Assembly: GCA_947095535.1 (NCBI GenBank)
Contig: OX352773.1
Location: 254,285,590-254,349,589, forward strand
DNA from: Poecilobothrus nobilitatus
Lineage: Eukaryota; Arthropoda; Insecta; Diptera; Dolichopodidae
DNA length: 64,000 nucleotides
Direction of reading: 5' to 3'
Position 1 is the first letter of the stretch. The number at the start of each line of letters is the position of its first letter. Both the position numbers and the translations under genes were made by a program. Positions 35,033 through 47,724 of the stretch are shown in pieces. The notes below the pieces were generated by a model, which saw nothing but the letters and a program-made list of their open reading frames with translations, was not told the DNA's origin and made no database searches.

Positions 35033-36455
35033 AGATTATAGAGTATAATGTACAGTAGTGGATATTAAAATAGTTAAATAATTTAATATGGAATTGGGAA
35101 ATTTTCAATACTGTCCCTCAAATCTAGATTACAATTAAATAAAAAAAAAAAATTAAAAAATATCTAACATATAGAGTAACATTTAAATGGTAATTACCCA
35201 TAAATTTTTAGTAAATATATTATTATTATTATCTGTCACCATATCTTCTGTTTACATGTAGTTAAATTTCATCAAACATGTTTCATGTTTGATATAATGA
35301 ACGCAAATATCAATAGGTTTGATCCTGGCATATTACAATAAATTTTTAACTACAGTTCTAGGGCCCTTAGTTTCCTCTAAAGAGATCTGTAGATACACTT
35401 AACAAATTATCAAAACCAAATGTCACCAAATTTCTCAAATATACAATGTCTATTGAAGCATTTCATAGTAAGTATATATTCAGTTTTGGTGCTAGTTCAA
35501 GCAATTTGATGCTACTTTGATGCTACTTCAAGCAACAATTTGTTGTTTTTTAGATTTCCAGACAAGAGCTGAAGACAAGAGATAAAAGATATTATATTAG
35601 ATAGACAAGAGATATTAAATAATTACATTTAAATATATATATTGTTTTTCTTTGTTACCACAGAAATATAAGTTATATATAATAAACATTTATTTAACTT
35701 TTTTAAACCTATCTAATAGATATGATATGAATACAATATAATAACTTTATTCTTTATTTAATATTTTTATAAAAGGTATTCTATATAGGTTTAATGACTA
35801 TTTAAGGACATCAACAATATTATTTGTATATAAATAGTATTATACGATTTAATCTGTATATTCTTATAAAATAAGAATCTGTATCTTATATAAGGTAAGA
35901 AAACATGAAATTAATAAAAAATAAACAAGTAATTTCAAGAAATCTGTCAAAAGTTACTGGTTTTATTAAATTAAAGTATCATTCACACAATTTTTATTAA
36001 AAAGATATAGGTAGTAAGAGAAATAACAAAAAACAAAAAAAAAATTTTTAAGATAAAATTTGTCTTATAGTTATAAACATGATGTATAAATAAATTATTC
36101 CCCTAAAATGTTGTCATAAATGTGTCCTCATAAACTACTGTCAAATTCATGTAATGGAATGTTCAGTTTTTTTTTTTTTTAGTCATATTTAATTAAAAAA
36201 TTGTTTTAAAATAAAAACGAAATAATGATAAAGATAGATATAAAAATTAAAAATTAAAAAATTAGATAATAATATGACAAGTCTTACAAGATATTTCATT
36301 TTTTTTTTTTAATAAAAAGTTTAATTTTTTACCTTAAATTTTAGCTGAATATTATTAGAATATTAAATTTTTTTATTAATTTCTAAAAAAAGAATATTAT
36401 AGGGTCATTTAAGAATCCAATTTAGAAAAATATTTTTCAGTAACGCTGATCTTTT
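35033..36455. other. AT-rich intron sequence, no gene seen
   Basis: Contains a perfect hairpin at 35271 (listed) and TATATA-rich stretches near 35640 and 35830; nothing coding. Confidence 0.45.
35271..35293. repeat. perfect 10-bp inverted repeat (hairpin), 3-base loop
   Basis: ATCAAACATG, TTT, CATGTTTGAT: a complete 10-bp stem. No U tract or element boundary associated; no function inferred. Confidence 0.7.
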
Positions 36456-36467
36456 AAAGGAACGACA

Positions 36468-36650
36468 GGTGTCTCGGTGGTCAAATGGTAAGAACGTATA
36501 AAATACGTTGTAAACACCGAGGCAGTGTGGGTTCGAATCGCACACACGTAAGAGTTATTCCCCTTTTCGACATTTACAGCCACGCCTGAACTGGAAAGGC
36601 TGTGTAATTTTCTGCCCACATTTATGTGGCAGAGAAATGCATTAAAAGAA
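36468..36650 (+). mobile_element. SINE S1 copy d (host of the nested element)
   Basis: TCTCGGTGGTCAAATGGTAA (box A region), GGGTTCGAATCGC (box B), TTTACAGCCACGCCTGAACT, CACATTTATGTGGCAGAG and GCATTAAAAG tail. Its own 12-bp target-site duplication is split by the element that follows. Confidence 0.85.
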
Positions 36651-37962
36651 AACAAGGTAGAATGTAAACCAACGGTTTTTAAAAGCGCACATTTCCAAAA
36701 CTCAATACAAACTGTTTAGAAGTGTGACTTACACAAAAATTTGAAAATTTCATGTAATAAGAAAAAATGTGAAAATAGGACATTTTTGAAATTTTGAGGG
36801 GCTATAAGTCCGGAATCCTATATAACCAAGAAAAGCCGTTAACACACGTAAAAATATATTATTAAACCTTTAATTTTCATGTCTTGCCGAAGAAAACTTT
36901 GTACAGTTGCCTAAGTTACAAGTGTCTAAAAATAGCAAATTTTCAATTTTTGAGACGTAATAACTGTTAAAGAGGGGGTGTTACCAAAAAATTTTCTGAG
37001 GAAACTTATACTAATTCTAAAAGATCTTTCTTGTCTCAAAATTCTTATCTAAAGGAATGCCGGAGTTATGAAAAAAGAAATTTCATGCAAAATGTGGTTT
37101 TCACATAACGGTAAATTTAAATAGTAAATTACAAAATATTACATAATTTTGATATTGTTTTATATAGATAATAAAATTTTCGATCTTCTGACGGTTTTAG
37201 ATTGCAAAATTATTACGCAGAGCCCGAGATATATACATCTGAAAATGGGGCTTTTTCGCAATTTTGAAAAGCTGCAACTTTGGAACCCTTTACAATTAAA
37301 ATAAACCTTTAACACACGTAAAAATATATTATTGTAGCTTTAATTTCTATATCTTGCAGAAGTAAAATGTGTACAGGTTCCTAAGTTACAGGTGTTTAAA
37401 AATAGCAAATTTTCAATTTTTAAGCCCTTATAGCTCATAAACAGGGGGTGGTCCGAAAAAATTTTCTGAACAAACTTATACTAATTCTAAAAATTAATTC
37501 TAATTCTTTCTTGCCTCAAAATTTCAAGCTTCTATCTAGAAGCGTGCCGGAGTTATGAAAGTAGAAAAATCATGCAAAATTTGGTTTTCACATAACGGTA
37601 AATTTAAATACTAAATTTAAAAAAATTGTATAATTTTGATATTAATTTACAAAGATAAAAGAAATACCTGTCGAATGACGTTTTCAGATTGAAAAAATCT
37701 TAAGCAGAACATAAGATATATGCATTTAAAAATAGGGCTTTTTCAAAGTTTGAGGGGCTGTAGCTCCGTAATGGGGGGGGGGCTACATGAAAAAGTTGTT
37801 CCACAAAATTATTTTTTTTATGAGACCTACCCATGGTTAAAATTTTTTTTCTCTATCTTTAACGGTGTAGAAGTTTTGTAAACAGACGGACGGACGGACG
37901 GACGGACAGAGTGAAACTAATGAGCACATTTTTTCAAAATTTTTTTGGAAATGTGCTAAAAA
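36651..37962 (-). mobile_element. family A element, two-module copy, minus strand
   Basis: Begins AACAAGGTAGAATGTAAACC and ends in GGAAATGTGCTAAAA: a complete reverse-complement family A copy. TAACGGTAAATTT marks two modules, and GACGGACGGACGGACGGAC lies near the right end. About 1312 bp, matching the copy at 59504 in structure and length. A small local insertion (AATTAATTCTAATT) lies near 37490. Confidence 0.85.
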
Positions 37963-37977
37963 AAGAAAGGAACGACA

Positions 37978-38840
37978 AGTAGTTATAAATCATGTATTTA
38001 CTCGAAATAATTCAACTTGAAATAATCAAAACTATTCAAACTTGCCAATGAAATGGAGACTAAAAAAAAATTAAAATCGAAACATAAAAATCCATATTAA
38101 CTGAGTTTAAGAATAAAACTTTGGCGGACAAACTCATTCAACTGAGTTAAAAAATAATTATTAGAAATTTAAAAAAAATAAACTTCACTGTCTCTTCAAA
38201 TCCACCACCTTTGAGTGTAACAATTACTTATACAATATTCTTGATATTTAAGTTCTATTCAAAGCATATTTGAAGAATATGTGCAAAAAATTGAAACAAA
38301 TGATCTATAATATTTATTAAAATTCAGGTTATAAAGTAGATATTACTTAAAATTAATGCCCGACAATATAAACATATTTTTTTAGTCAAATTAGTAGAGC
38401 CTTCATAATTTATCTAAAATAAATCTAAAATTACAAGAATAGATCTTACGTCCTATCTATTCAAACCGGCTAACCGAAACAATAAGCCAATTAGATTTCG
38501 AAAATATTCACAGACGGGGAAAAAGAATAATAAAACTGATTATTGAAGAAAGTGTAGATGTGCCCCAGAAGTACCAGGGGCAGATTGAAAAATGCCGATA
38601 AAACACTAGCAGAATAAACATATCTACTTGGTAAAAAGGGAAAATATTTAGATATCCGTTAGAGCAAGATATCCATTCTTATAAATTTTGTAATATTAAA
38701 GCGATTTAAGTGTAGAGTAGATATGTCTTCAAGGAAATTTTTATTTCTTAAAAAATCTATATTTTTTTAAACTTCATGGTTACATTCAACATAAATTCAT
38801 ATTTCTTTTACAGATTTTATTCCAGTACATTTTAATTTTA
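37978..38840. other. AT-rich intron sequence, no gene seen
   Basis: 38400-38640 is less AT-rich, with open codons in one plus frame for about 50 residues, but no recognised domain; possibly an old element fragment. Confidence 0.4.
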
Positions 38841-39138
38841 TAATTTAACCCAATGGGGGCTTCGGTAGCCTAGTGGGTAGGCGTGTGGCGTATTAACCGA
38901 AGGAGTGTGGGTTCGATCCCTGCACAGGTCGTAAGTGTTTTTTTCTTTACATACCGCCCTTACGACCAAATATAATGTATATAGTATATAATATAAACAA
39001 AATAAATAATATTAGTATATAATTTAATAATAGTATAAAAACCTATAATGGCCTTGGTAGCCGATGGTTCAATAATATTGAATTACATTTATGTATGTAA
39101 TATTAATATAAATAAATAAATAAATAATTTAACCCAAT
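38841..39138 (+). mobile_element. SINE S2 copy a with 15-bp target-site duplication
   Basis: The perfect 15-mer ATAATTTAACCCAAT lies at 38841-38855 and 39124-39138. The body (38856-39123, 268 bp) begins GGGGCTTCGGTAGCCTAGTG (box A) and has GGGTTCGATCCCTGC (box B). A CACAGGTCGTAAG block shared with the S1 head region follows, then an AT-rich 3' part ending in TGTAATATTAATATAAATAA repeats. The tail is (AAAT)n rather than poly(A), which separates it from S1. Confidence 0.85.
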
Positions 39139-41268
39139 ATATAAGCGAATCGAAAATACGAAAGAAGCTAAAAAAATATTTCGATATTTTGATTGTCTGT
39201 ATTTATAAAAAACAAGATTTAAGCACAAAATTAATTTGCATGCAAAATTTAACAAATTTAAATTTGTAATAAAATGTTTGAAATGAAATGTAGTACTTAT
39301 TGATTTTATATAAAAAGAAACTTTTATTTAATCTAAAATAAATTGGACTATATATTGAAAGTCACCTGCACCCATCAAAAAGTCGAAAGATATTTTATGG
39401 CGATCCCACAAAAAAAAAGTACCCATAATCATACCCGTAATCATTAATCAGTGATTATGACAAACTGAATCCTTAACATTGTGTGTATAAGCGAGTCTTC
39501 ACGTAAAAGTGTAAACTAGGCTTACATCAGAGGATCAGCGAAGATCTGAGGAAATTTTTGACAGAAATTGTTCTTTTTTAATATATAAAAAATATGCACT
39601 AATTCTCCGATTCTAGACTAAAATAACCTCTATGTCAACTCTATGGTATATTTTATTTTCTCGAAGAAATTTTCGAGGATATTTTTGAGAACATAATATT
39701 ATTTATGTATTTTCATTTAAATTGACATTTTTGAAAGATAGTAATCAACGATTTCTGGGAAGATACAAATAAATATTTCTGTCATCTGTAATTTATTATT
39801 TTGCAATTTATATTTTGCGTTGGGTGGTTCACGTAAAGTAGCATTTTTCGTTTTTTTTTTTTTCGATGCATTTATACGAGAAGATCTCTTATATAAAATA
39901 GTATTCTAAAAAAACACCAAGTTAAAAGATCATTTTTGTAAAATATTTAATTTAATGATACACTTTTTAAGAATTACACTTATTTTACACTTATTTTTTA
40001 TTCTATTATTTAATATCCTTACAAGACAAGAAATATGTTATAAAATTAACTTAAATTCAATTAGTACACAAAATAAATTTTAATTTACATAAAAATAAAC
40101 TTAAAAATCTGCTAAAATTACTTTTTCCATAAAAAAAAAAAAAAAAAAAACAAAAAAATTATGTTATTAAGGATTAAATTGACTGCAAATTTATTTATAT
40201 CTCATCTTAATGTGTAAGTAGTAAAAAGTATTAATGTAAAGTACTTAAAAAATTACAGTCTATAATATGTATTAAATAAGTTGTACAAAAAAAAAAAAAA
40301 ATGTACCTAATAGAAAAAAAATAAAATAAAACCACAAAAAATGTATAATTCTTTTGATTCTCAACTGTATACTTAATAAAAATTACATAAAAATGATTTT
40401 TTTTTTCCGCTAATTCCCATATTCGTTCATTTTTTCATGACATATTTTCTATTTAATAAAAAAAAAAAAACCCCAAAGTCCTTCAAAGTTTAGTTACCTT
40501 TTATTCTATTATAAGTTTTGAATGAAATTGTTTACATTTTTTTTTCTATACCAAAAAAAAAAAAAAAATTACATATCTAACAATTTCTACTTTTTAATTT
40601 TTAATTTTTTATTTTTTTTTGCACCTATAATCTGTAATAATATGATAACGGTAAATAAACCGAGATTATGTTATTTAACACAGTGTAGAAACTTAAATAC
40701 TATGATTATTGATTTGGAATTCTTTTTTTTTTTTGATATATACTTAAAAGAATATTCAATTGAAAAAAAAATGTAACATTATTATTCAAAAAAAAAAAAA
40801 AAAAAAAATAGAGATAAGGTAAAAAAAAAACATCAAAATATTGTGCGTGTACAAATTGATTCAGGTTAGTCAGGTATTATTTCCTCTAGAATATTATCTA
40901 AAATGTTGAATAATCAAAATTACAATCATTATTGTGCATAGAATTTGTAATATTAATTTGAATGGAGTTTAGCATATGTGTAATTTTGTATGGATTGTAT
41001 AACGTTTTTTTTTTTTTTTTTAACAAGGATTTTCTTTTTAATTTGTGAATTGAAATGAATGCGGATTGAATACATAGTCTGTAACTTTTTTAAAAAAATT
41101 TTTGTAAAATTACATAGGTAATATAAGTAGCTATTTGTTAAAAAAATCTAAATATGGAAAATTGCACAAATAAACAAAATATAATATTTGTGGGTAGCAC
41201 GTAAAATCGCACTTTAATTGATAGCGCCTTAAGTTATGCAATTTTTATTTTTTTATTCATATTTCGAT
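39139..41268. other. AT-rich intron sequence, no gene seen
   Basis: Homopolymer-dense (40120-40160, 40780-40830). Open frame 40522-40776 is poly-Phe/Lys-driven. No repeat recognised. Confidence 0.5.
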
Positions 41269-41367
41269 TTACATTTCAGTATTGTATTGTATAAGTCTTG
41301 TAATATTGCAATATCATATGTTATTTGTAATATTAATAAAAATAAATAAGTAAATAATTACATTTCA
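41269..41367 (+). mobile_element. 5'-truncated S2 tail insertion with 10-bp target-site duplication
   Basis: TTACATTTCA occurs at 41269-41278 and 41358-41367. The 79 bp between them are only the S2-type 3' tail (TAATATTGCAATATCATATG, TTTGTAATATTAATAAAAAT, AAATAAGTAAATAA). This is what 5' truncation during target-primed reverse transcription leaves, either of S2 itself or of a partner LINE sharing its tail. Confidence 0.65.
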
Positions 41368-41373
41368 TTATTA

Positions 41374-41575
41374 AGGTTTCGAAGGCCCACTGGTTATGCA
41401 TGACGTGTGTTCAAACAGTAAAAATAGTACAGGAACCAAATTTTTTTTTTTTTTGGAAAGAAAATTACTCAAAAAGTAACTAAATGGTCTTATTGTAGTC
41501 GATATTTTAATAATATTGCATCATGCTATGCTATATAAGTAATATCAATATTAATTAAATAAATGAATAAAATTT
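41374..41575 (+). mobile_element. SINE S2-like diverged copy
   Basis: Starts GGTTTCGAAGGCCCACTGG, with GTGTGTTCAAACAG in box B position, and ends with the shared tail (TTTTAATAATATTGCATCAT, AAGTAATATCAATATTAATT, AAATAAATGAATAAA). It sits directly after the truncated copy at 41269. No clear duplication at the ends. Confidence 0.5.
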
Positions 41576-44500
41576 AGTGGCAGGATTAATAAAGCTTTCA
41601 TTAAAATTTTTTTCGCATTTAAATCCTGTATGTTCCTGTATATTTTTTCTTAATTATCCTTTTAGGAAAGTTTACAAAACAATGATTCTATTTAATGTTA
41701 CCATGTTAATTATTTCATTTAATAATTATTGTTATGTTCTCAAACCTTATATAATATAATGTATTTTAAAAATTTTAATTTAATATATTCATTAAATAAT
41801 TTTTAATTTATTTGTTCAAAAGCGATAAATTTTGAATGAACTAAATAAAATATTGTATTAAACTTAATGGATTTGAAATGAATATTTTGATTGTTAAGTT
41901 TATTTTTAAAATAATAAATAATTCTATGTACAATTTGTAAATTTTTTAATAATATTAAAAAAAAAGAAAATTTCCTACGTTTTCTCATTGAAATATAGAT
42001 TAAGGTAAAAAAAAAAGTAAGATTAGAATTAATGTAAAACATTATTTGAAAAATAAAAAATAATTTTATTTTCTAGTACATATAACACAATACTTATTTA
42101 ATTGTCGTCTTTTCAAACAATTTATTTTAAACATGTTTTTCTTCGTTTTTTTTTTTTTTTTGGAAGTGCCTAAAAATATGTAATTTTCTACTACTCAAAT
42201 TACGAAAAATAAATCATTTTTCAGCCTTAAAAACGTCACGTATTATATTAATTTCGTCTACCATTATAACATATTATTATGTTGTACATTCTTAAACGAC
42301 CTTTTCTAAATGCCTTAGGTAAAAACCCTGTAGTTTTACGTGACAATTGCTTCAATATATTATTATACCTTTATATTCTACGGCGAATACTTGTATTGAA
42401 TATAATTAGGAACTAAATTTATAAGAAATAAAAGAATGTAAAATCTCTTAGACGGGGGTTAAAAACTCTTAACGGACGGGGTTAAAAAAGACAAGTGAAT
42501 GGATCTAAGAAATTTATCAATGTCGAACATAAACTTTCAGGTGTTTAATTTATCAATTATAATTATGATCTGACAAGGAAAACGTTTACTGCAAGTGATC
42601 ACAGAGTAACTACAACCTTAATGAGGCTTTATGAAGAGTAGTTGAAGTTATTACTTGTAAACATATTTTACACCACTTTGACAGAAGAATCTCGATTTTG
42701 TAATAAATTACATAGAAGATTTCTGATAAAAACCATACTGACACTCATCAAATAGTCAAGATATTCCATAACTAGTTTTTATTGAATACAATTATGAAGA
42801 AATCATTATCGATATACAAAAGACTAGATCAGGTTTAGGTGATCAGCACATTGGTATCGCAAAATGCTTATAAGAACGTAAATAAGGTAATAATTTTGTA
42901 CGTGTAGATACTATGTTAAATTCCACTATTTTTAGATCCTTTTATTTTATAACTTAGTATATCTAATTTTAAGTTGATTATTAGTAATTATATTTTTAGT
43001 AATCAAGTAAAATCAGCTGTCTTAAAATATTCTTTATCAATAAGATATTAAATTAATACAAATCGCCCGACCCTATTATGGATTAGGAAGTCCTATCACT
43101 CGCGAAAACCTATTTATTTATTTATTTGTTTATATCAAATTAGCATATCAATATTCGGACTTTTTCGGAATAATTCATGGACTCTAAAATTCAGAAATAT
43201 TATGGACTCTTGGGATATAATTCGGAATATCTTATAGACCAGGTTGTCTATAAGGTATGTAATTCAATTAATATAACATTATGGTATTTATATTTTATAT
43301 AATAGTCGGCTAATCATTATTTTATTTATTTGGTTATAACCTCAGCAGCTCTGTCTGTGATTTGAACTTAAAACCTTGAAATTGAAAAAAAACCGTCGAC
43401 CAAAAATTAATCAAGATTTACATAATAAATCCTTTTATATTCTTATTTTTAAAAATTAGGTCAACATTATTGAAACTAGGTAGTATTATACATCGTTTTC
43501 AAAATAAAAAAAAAAAACCTTTAATTTTGTTATTATTTTCTTAATGAAGAACTAATATAAATATAATAAAATTTTAAATCGAAATAAAATGGCATATAAA
43601 TTTTTCATTTTTTTTTTTAGCTTTCTTTGTTTTTTATTACAGCAAAATTTCATGATATCACGAAAATATTTGAATTTTTATTTTAGCATTAAAAGTATAT
43701 AATAATTTTTATTTTCACTTTATTATACAAAAAAAAAAAAGGAAAAAAAAAAAAATTATATACAAAAAGAGAAAAGAAAATCAAGAAAATTCTTTACAGA
43801 ATAATAAACTTTTCAAAAACAGAAATAAAATATTTTTGGGTTTTTGGTTTTTGTATATATAGGTATATTTTTATTTTTTTTTTTTGTTGTTTTTTTAATG
43901 AAGAAAGATTATTATTGTTATTATAGCACTTTGATTGAATACTCCAAATAAATATAGAAAAATCAAGTAAAAAAGTAAGCGCTGACGGACGATTCTACAT
44001 TGAATTTAATTAAAATTAGGAGGCCATATTATAAAACTTTGCACAAAAAAAAAAAAAAAACAAAATAACAGAAATGAAAAATCCTTTAAATTCAAGGCGC
44101 TCTCTTATTATATTTTATTTCTTTTTTGTTGTTTTTTTTTTTGGTTTTTTTTTTTTTTTTTTGAACAGAACCACCTAAATTTTGTAATTTATTTGAAATT
44201 ATTTTTCATTTTTATTGTTTTTCCCCTTTTATTACGTATACCATATTATATTATATGGTATACGTTCTTTGTTCTTTGCTTCTCACTTCCAAGTCAATTA
44301 CAATTTCGTGCCACATAAATTTTAATGAAAATATTTTTCATCAAAATAAAAATAATAGGTACATGCCTACATAATATTATTAGGTATATAAATATATAAA
44401 ATTTGCTTATTAACTATATAGTATGATGATGATGTAGAAGATCAACATTTTCTTTAACATATACAAACATACACAAACATTATTAAGTGGTTACATAGGC

Positions 44501-45059
44501 AGGTGAGAAAGTAAATAGATAGCTGTAACAAAAAAAAAAAAAAATCAAGAATAGAATAAAAATTCGGATAAAAAAGATGCTCCAAATCATATTTCAGACA
44601 TAATACCAAATTATAATATATGAAGTAAAGAATCATAATGTAATTTTGAAAATTTTTGAAAAAAATATAAATTTGAGTCATATTTTTTTAATCTACTTAA
44701 GTTTATAATTTAAATTAACTGAATTCTTCTTCTTGTCTTAAATTAAAGTAGTTTTGATAAATGCTATATTCCGACCGGTTAAAGCTCTGAATGAAAACTG
44801 TTAAATTTATTTCTATCGAACACCAAGAACTATTTAACTATACCACTTTTGGCAAAACGGATAAAACTGGCAAGGACATATTCGTAACATTTTTACTCTG
44901 AAAACCAACCATTTTTTTTTCTCTTTAGGTAATGGCGGTGAGAATCATCGAAGGATACTGTACACAATTAAACAGTTATGTGAGGTTTTAACACGTTTTT
45001 AGTGATCTTCGTCTTGAAAAATTAAAACTAGTCTGAAAGACTAACCATTAATTATTTAT
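41576..45059. other. AT-rich intron sequence, no gene seen
   Basis: Includes TTTATTTATTTATTTGTTTA at about 43108, a long palindrome (44234, listed) and a less AT-rich segment 42430-42870 that I could not identify. Poly-A/T runs are frequent at 43500-44160. 44760-45059 is also less AT-rich and may be the 3' part of the Jockey-type remnant that follows. Confidence 0.45.
44234..44265. repeat. perfect 13-bp inverted repeat, 6-base loop
   Basis: ACGTATACCATAT, TATATT, ATATGGTATACGT. Longest perfect palindromic stem I noticed in the window. Not linked to a recognised element end. Confidence 0.75.
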
Positions 45060-45400
45060 ATGCATCTATTAAATCTTACAAATGTACTAGAGTTAAAAAT
45101 ATCTGCGAAGGTAATCTGCGTTTATCGTTAAATCTAGTGGACTAAAATATATTTAAGGTCTTCACTATTGACATGTTCGGAATATAGAAGTTTTGATGCT
45201 TTTATATTTATGTGGCGTTCTAAACAAGTATTTTAAATCTTTAGATACCTATGTAAATTGCAATTTCGTACATACTAAGTATAACGCTTACCATATTACG
45301 TAACATTTTATTTTGGACCATTTGAATGCTCTGAGTATTTGTTTGTTTAGCAAAATCGCATAGCTGGATGCCGTACAATCAAGTGAGCTTAATTATTTGA
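45060..45400 (-). pseudogene. Jockey-type non-LTR retrotransposon remnant, RT C-terminal part
   Basis: Reading the minus strand from 45378, the translation gives LYGIQLCDFAKQTNT, then QMVQNKMLRNMV, then after a stop IGI.RFK, and further down NDKRRLPSQIF. Known: YGIQLWGxAxxSN...IQxxQxKxLRxxVNAPWYV...IHxDLxI and a terminal RRLKRRxPxDL are characteristic of Jockey-clade ORF2 C-termini. The W of QLW is mutated to C, and several stops follow. The upstream RT is absent. Confidence 0.75.
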
Positions 45401-47724
45401 TTATATAATAAAATTTTATATTTTATTGGTAATCTAAAGTTTCGACCTAGTAGCTAATACATTTCTCTTTATTTTAAATTAAAAAAAAATCATCATGACA
45501 CAGCTAAAATAAATTTTGCAATCCAACAATCCAATATGAGTCCGAAAGTTAAACATTAATTTTAAAATATGAAATGAAAGATGTAAATATCCTATACACT
45601 GCACTTTTATTCTTCAAAAGAAAGTTATTGAAGATTTTACTACATATTTTCATAATTGAAAGATTTTGAATAAAAAAGAAAATTTGATAACACCCATACC
45701 TATTTTTTTTGATTTGAATCCACTTAATTTTTTTTCTTTTTCTATTTTTGTTGATATTTTCTTGAGCATGAGGGCGACTCCTAAGAAATAAAATATATAG
45801 TTTCTTTCTTATATTTTTGATAACATTTTTTTTATGGTTAAAATTTTATTTAGAAAGTATATTTTCTAAAAATTTTCTAAACATAAACCTTGGCAAAAAA
45901 AAAAATAGGTCAAAATGAAATATGTTTATAACATAATATAAATATAGGATATCTATAGGTTAACACTATATACACTAAAAATATAATGAAAAGCTGTGAA
46001 ATCTTAAGAAAATTATTATTATAAGAAGTAGAGGGTACCAAAAATGAAAAAAAAAAAAAAACCATTAAAAATATAAACAAACACATTAAAACTAAAGAAA
46101 AAAACAGTCAATAATTGTTTTTGGTACATAAATTAGGACATTATCATTACACGTTAAGTATTATGTTATGTGGATTATGTTAATTACATTACATTAAATT
46201 TCTTTTTTTTTTTTTACATTCCGTAAGTAATAGGTGGTTTTATATATTTTTTTTTCAGAATATTATAAAAATTTATATCTATAGATTTAATTTCCATTCT
46301 TATTTATATTATTCTTTTAAATTAAATGAACGTATTGAAATGAAAAATTCAATTATAATACATTTAGTTTTAATGTTATTATATAAATAGGGTACGTGAC
46401 AAAAATTTATTAAATATGCCTTAAATAAAGAATAATAACTATAATATATAATGGTAATTTCATCCTATTATAACAGGTTGAAATAGTTCTATAGAAATTC
46501 TATGCTTTTATATAAAGTAATTCGCCTATTTAAGAATAAAACTGCAGATAATACCCTTGTAATCCTTCACTTTTTCAATGGTTTTAAATCCGTTTATGTT
46601 CGTTTTTTACCTTACTTAAATTATTATTAGCAACAACGGTTAGAACTTAGCGGCTGGCAGTGACGTTAAGATTTAAAGTCAACAAAAATATACAACATAT
46701 TGAAAGTATATTGTCTATATACATTAACCGTCTACAATATAAATGTTAAGATTAACAGTGTTAAAAAATGTAAACGCTAAACTTGAAACGCTGATGTAAA
46801 ATTTTTTTAAAGTCGAAGTTTATCGCCAAAATCGGTATATTAATAATTATAGAATGGTCGCTTTAGTGCTAAATTAATTTATTATATTTTATAAAAATAT
46901 TCTAAGATATTCAGATTAAAAATGCTTAAAGTTTTATGTTTTATAAATGCACGAAAAAGGTATGAAATAATTTTCGTTTACTAATATTAGATGAAAATGC
47001 ATCTAACTGGGTACTGTAAAAAATAATTTTAATTTATGAAACATAAAAGCGTTCTGCCCAATATTATTTCACTTTTAATAATTTACCCAAAATCATTTCA
47101 ATCTTTAATAAATTTATTTTGCTTGTTTTTAATAGCAGTTAACGAGCACCCCTCGAATAGTATTAAAATTTAAAAAAATTAATTTTTATGAAAAACTTCT
47201 TTAAGAGCTGATGTAAAAGCTAATGTCTTTCAATGTCATCATAAAAATTGTACTAATTTAGTATTTCGACTTATTACACAAATTAATATTCAAATTATAG
47301 CCTTAAATTTTCATATTAATATTATAAAAAGATACCTACTTATATAAAGTTTTAAGAAGATATTCTGTGAGTTAAAAACAATTAATGTAAAAAATAATTA
47401 TAGAAGATAATTTTTTTTCAAACTTTCTGTGATATTAATTCTATTTTATGACTTTCTGACTAATTAATTTTATTAATTTTATTAACTAGTACCTATAGCC
47501 TGTTATTGCATAATTGTAATAAAATCCTTTATTGTCAACGGACTTAAACTAAACGTGAAACTTAGCAGTTGTTAATCAAATATTACAGCTGATCATTGGG
47601 ATCTACATTATAATAATTTTACTTTTGAATTTCCCTTTACTTAAGGTTATTATTTAGTATTTTTATATTTTTTTACAATAGTAGATGGTAATCTTTGAAA
47701 GACACTATTAAGCGGTATTAAAAT
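45401..47724. other. AT-rich intron sequence, no gene seen
   Basis: Homopolymers and TATA-rich words; no repeat or coding signal recognised. Confidence 0.5.

Larger units (their letters stand above)
36456..37977 (+). mobile_element. nested insertion bracketed by one target-site duplication
   Basis: The 12-mer AAAGGAACGACA occurs at 36456-36467, immediately before the SINE head, and again at 37966-37977, immediately after the family A element. Inside lie SINE S1 (plus) and a family A element (minus). The duplication therefore belongs to the SINE, and family A later inserted into the SINE's A-rich tail, leaving ATTAAAAGA on one side and AAAAG on the other. Confidence 0.85.

Noticed and set aside
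38856..38940. tRNA gene call on the good A and B boxes (also in S1 heads)
   Set aside because: Followed by a non-tRNA body and tail within a target-site duplication, so these are SINE heads.
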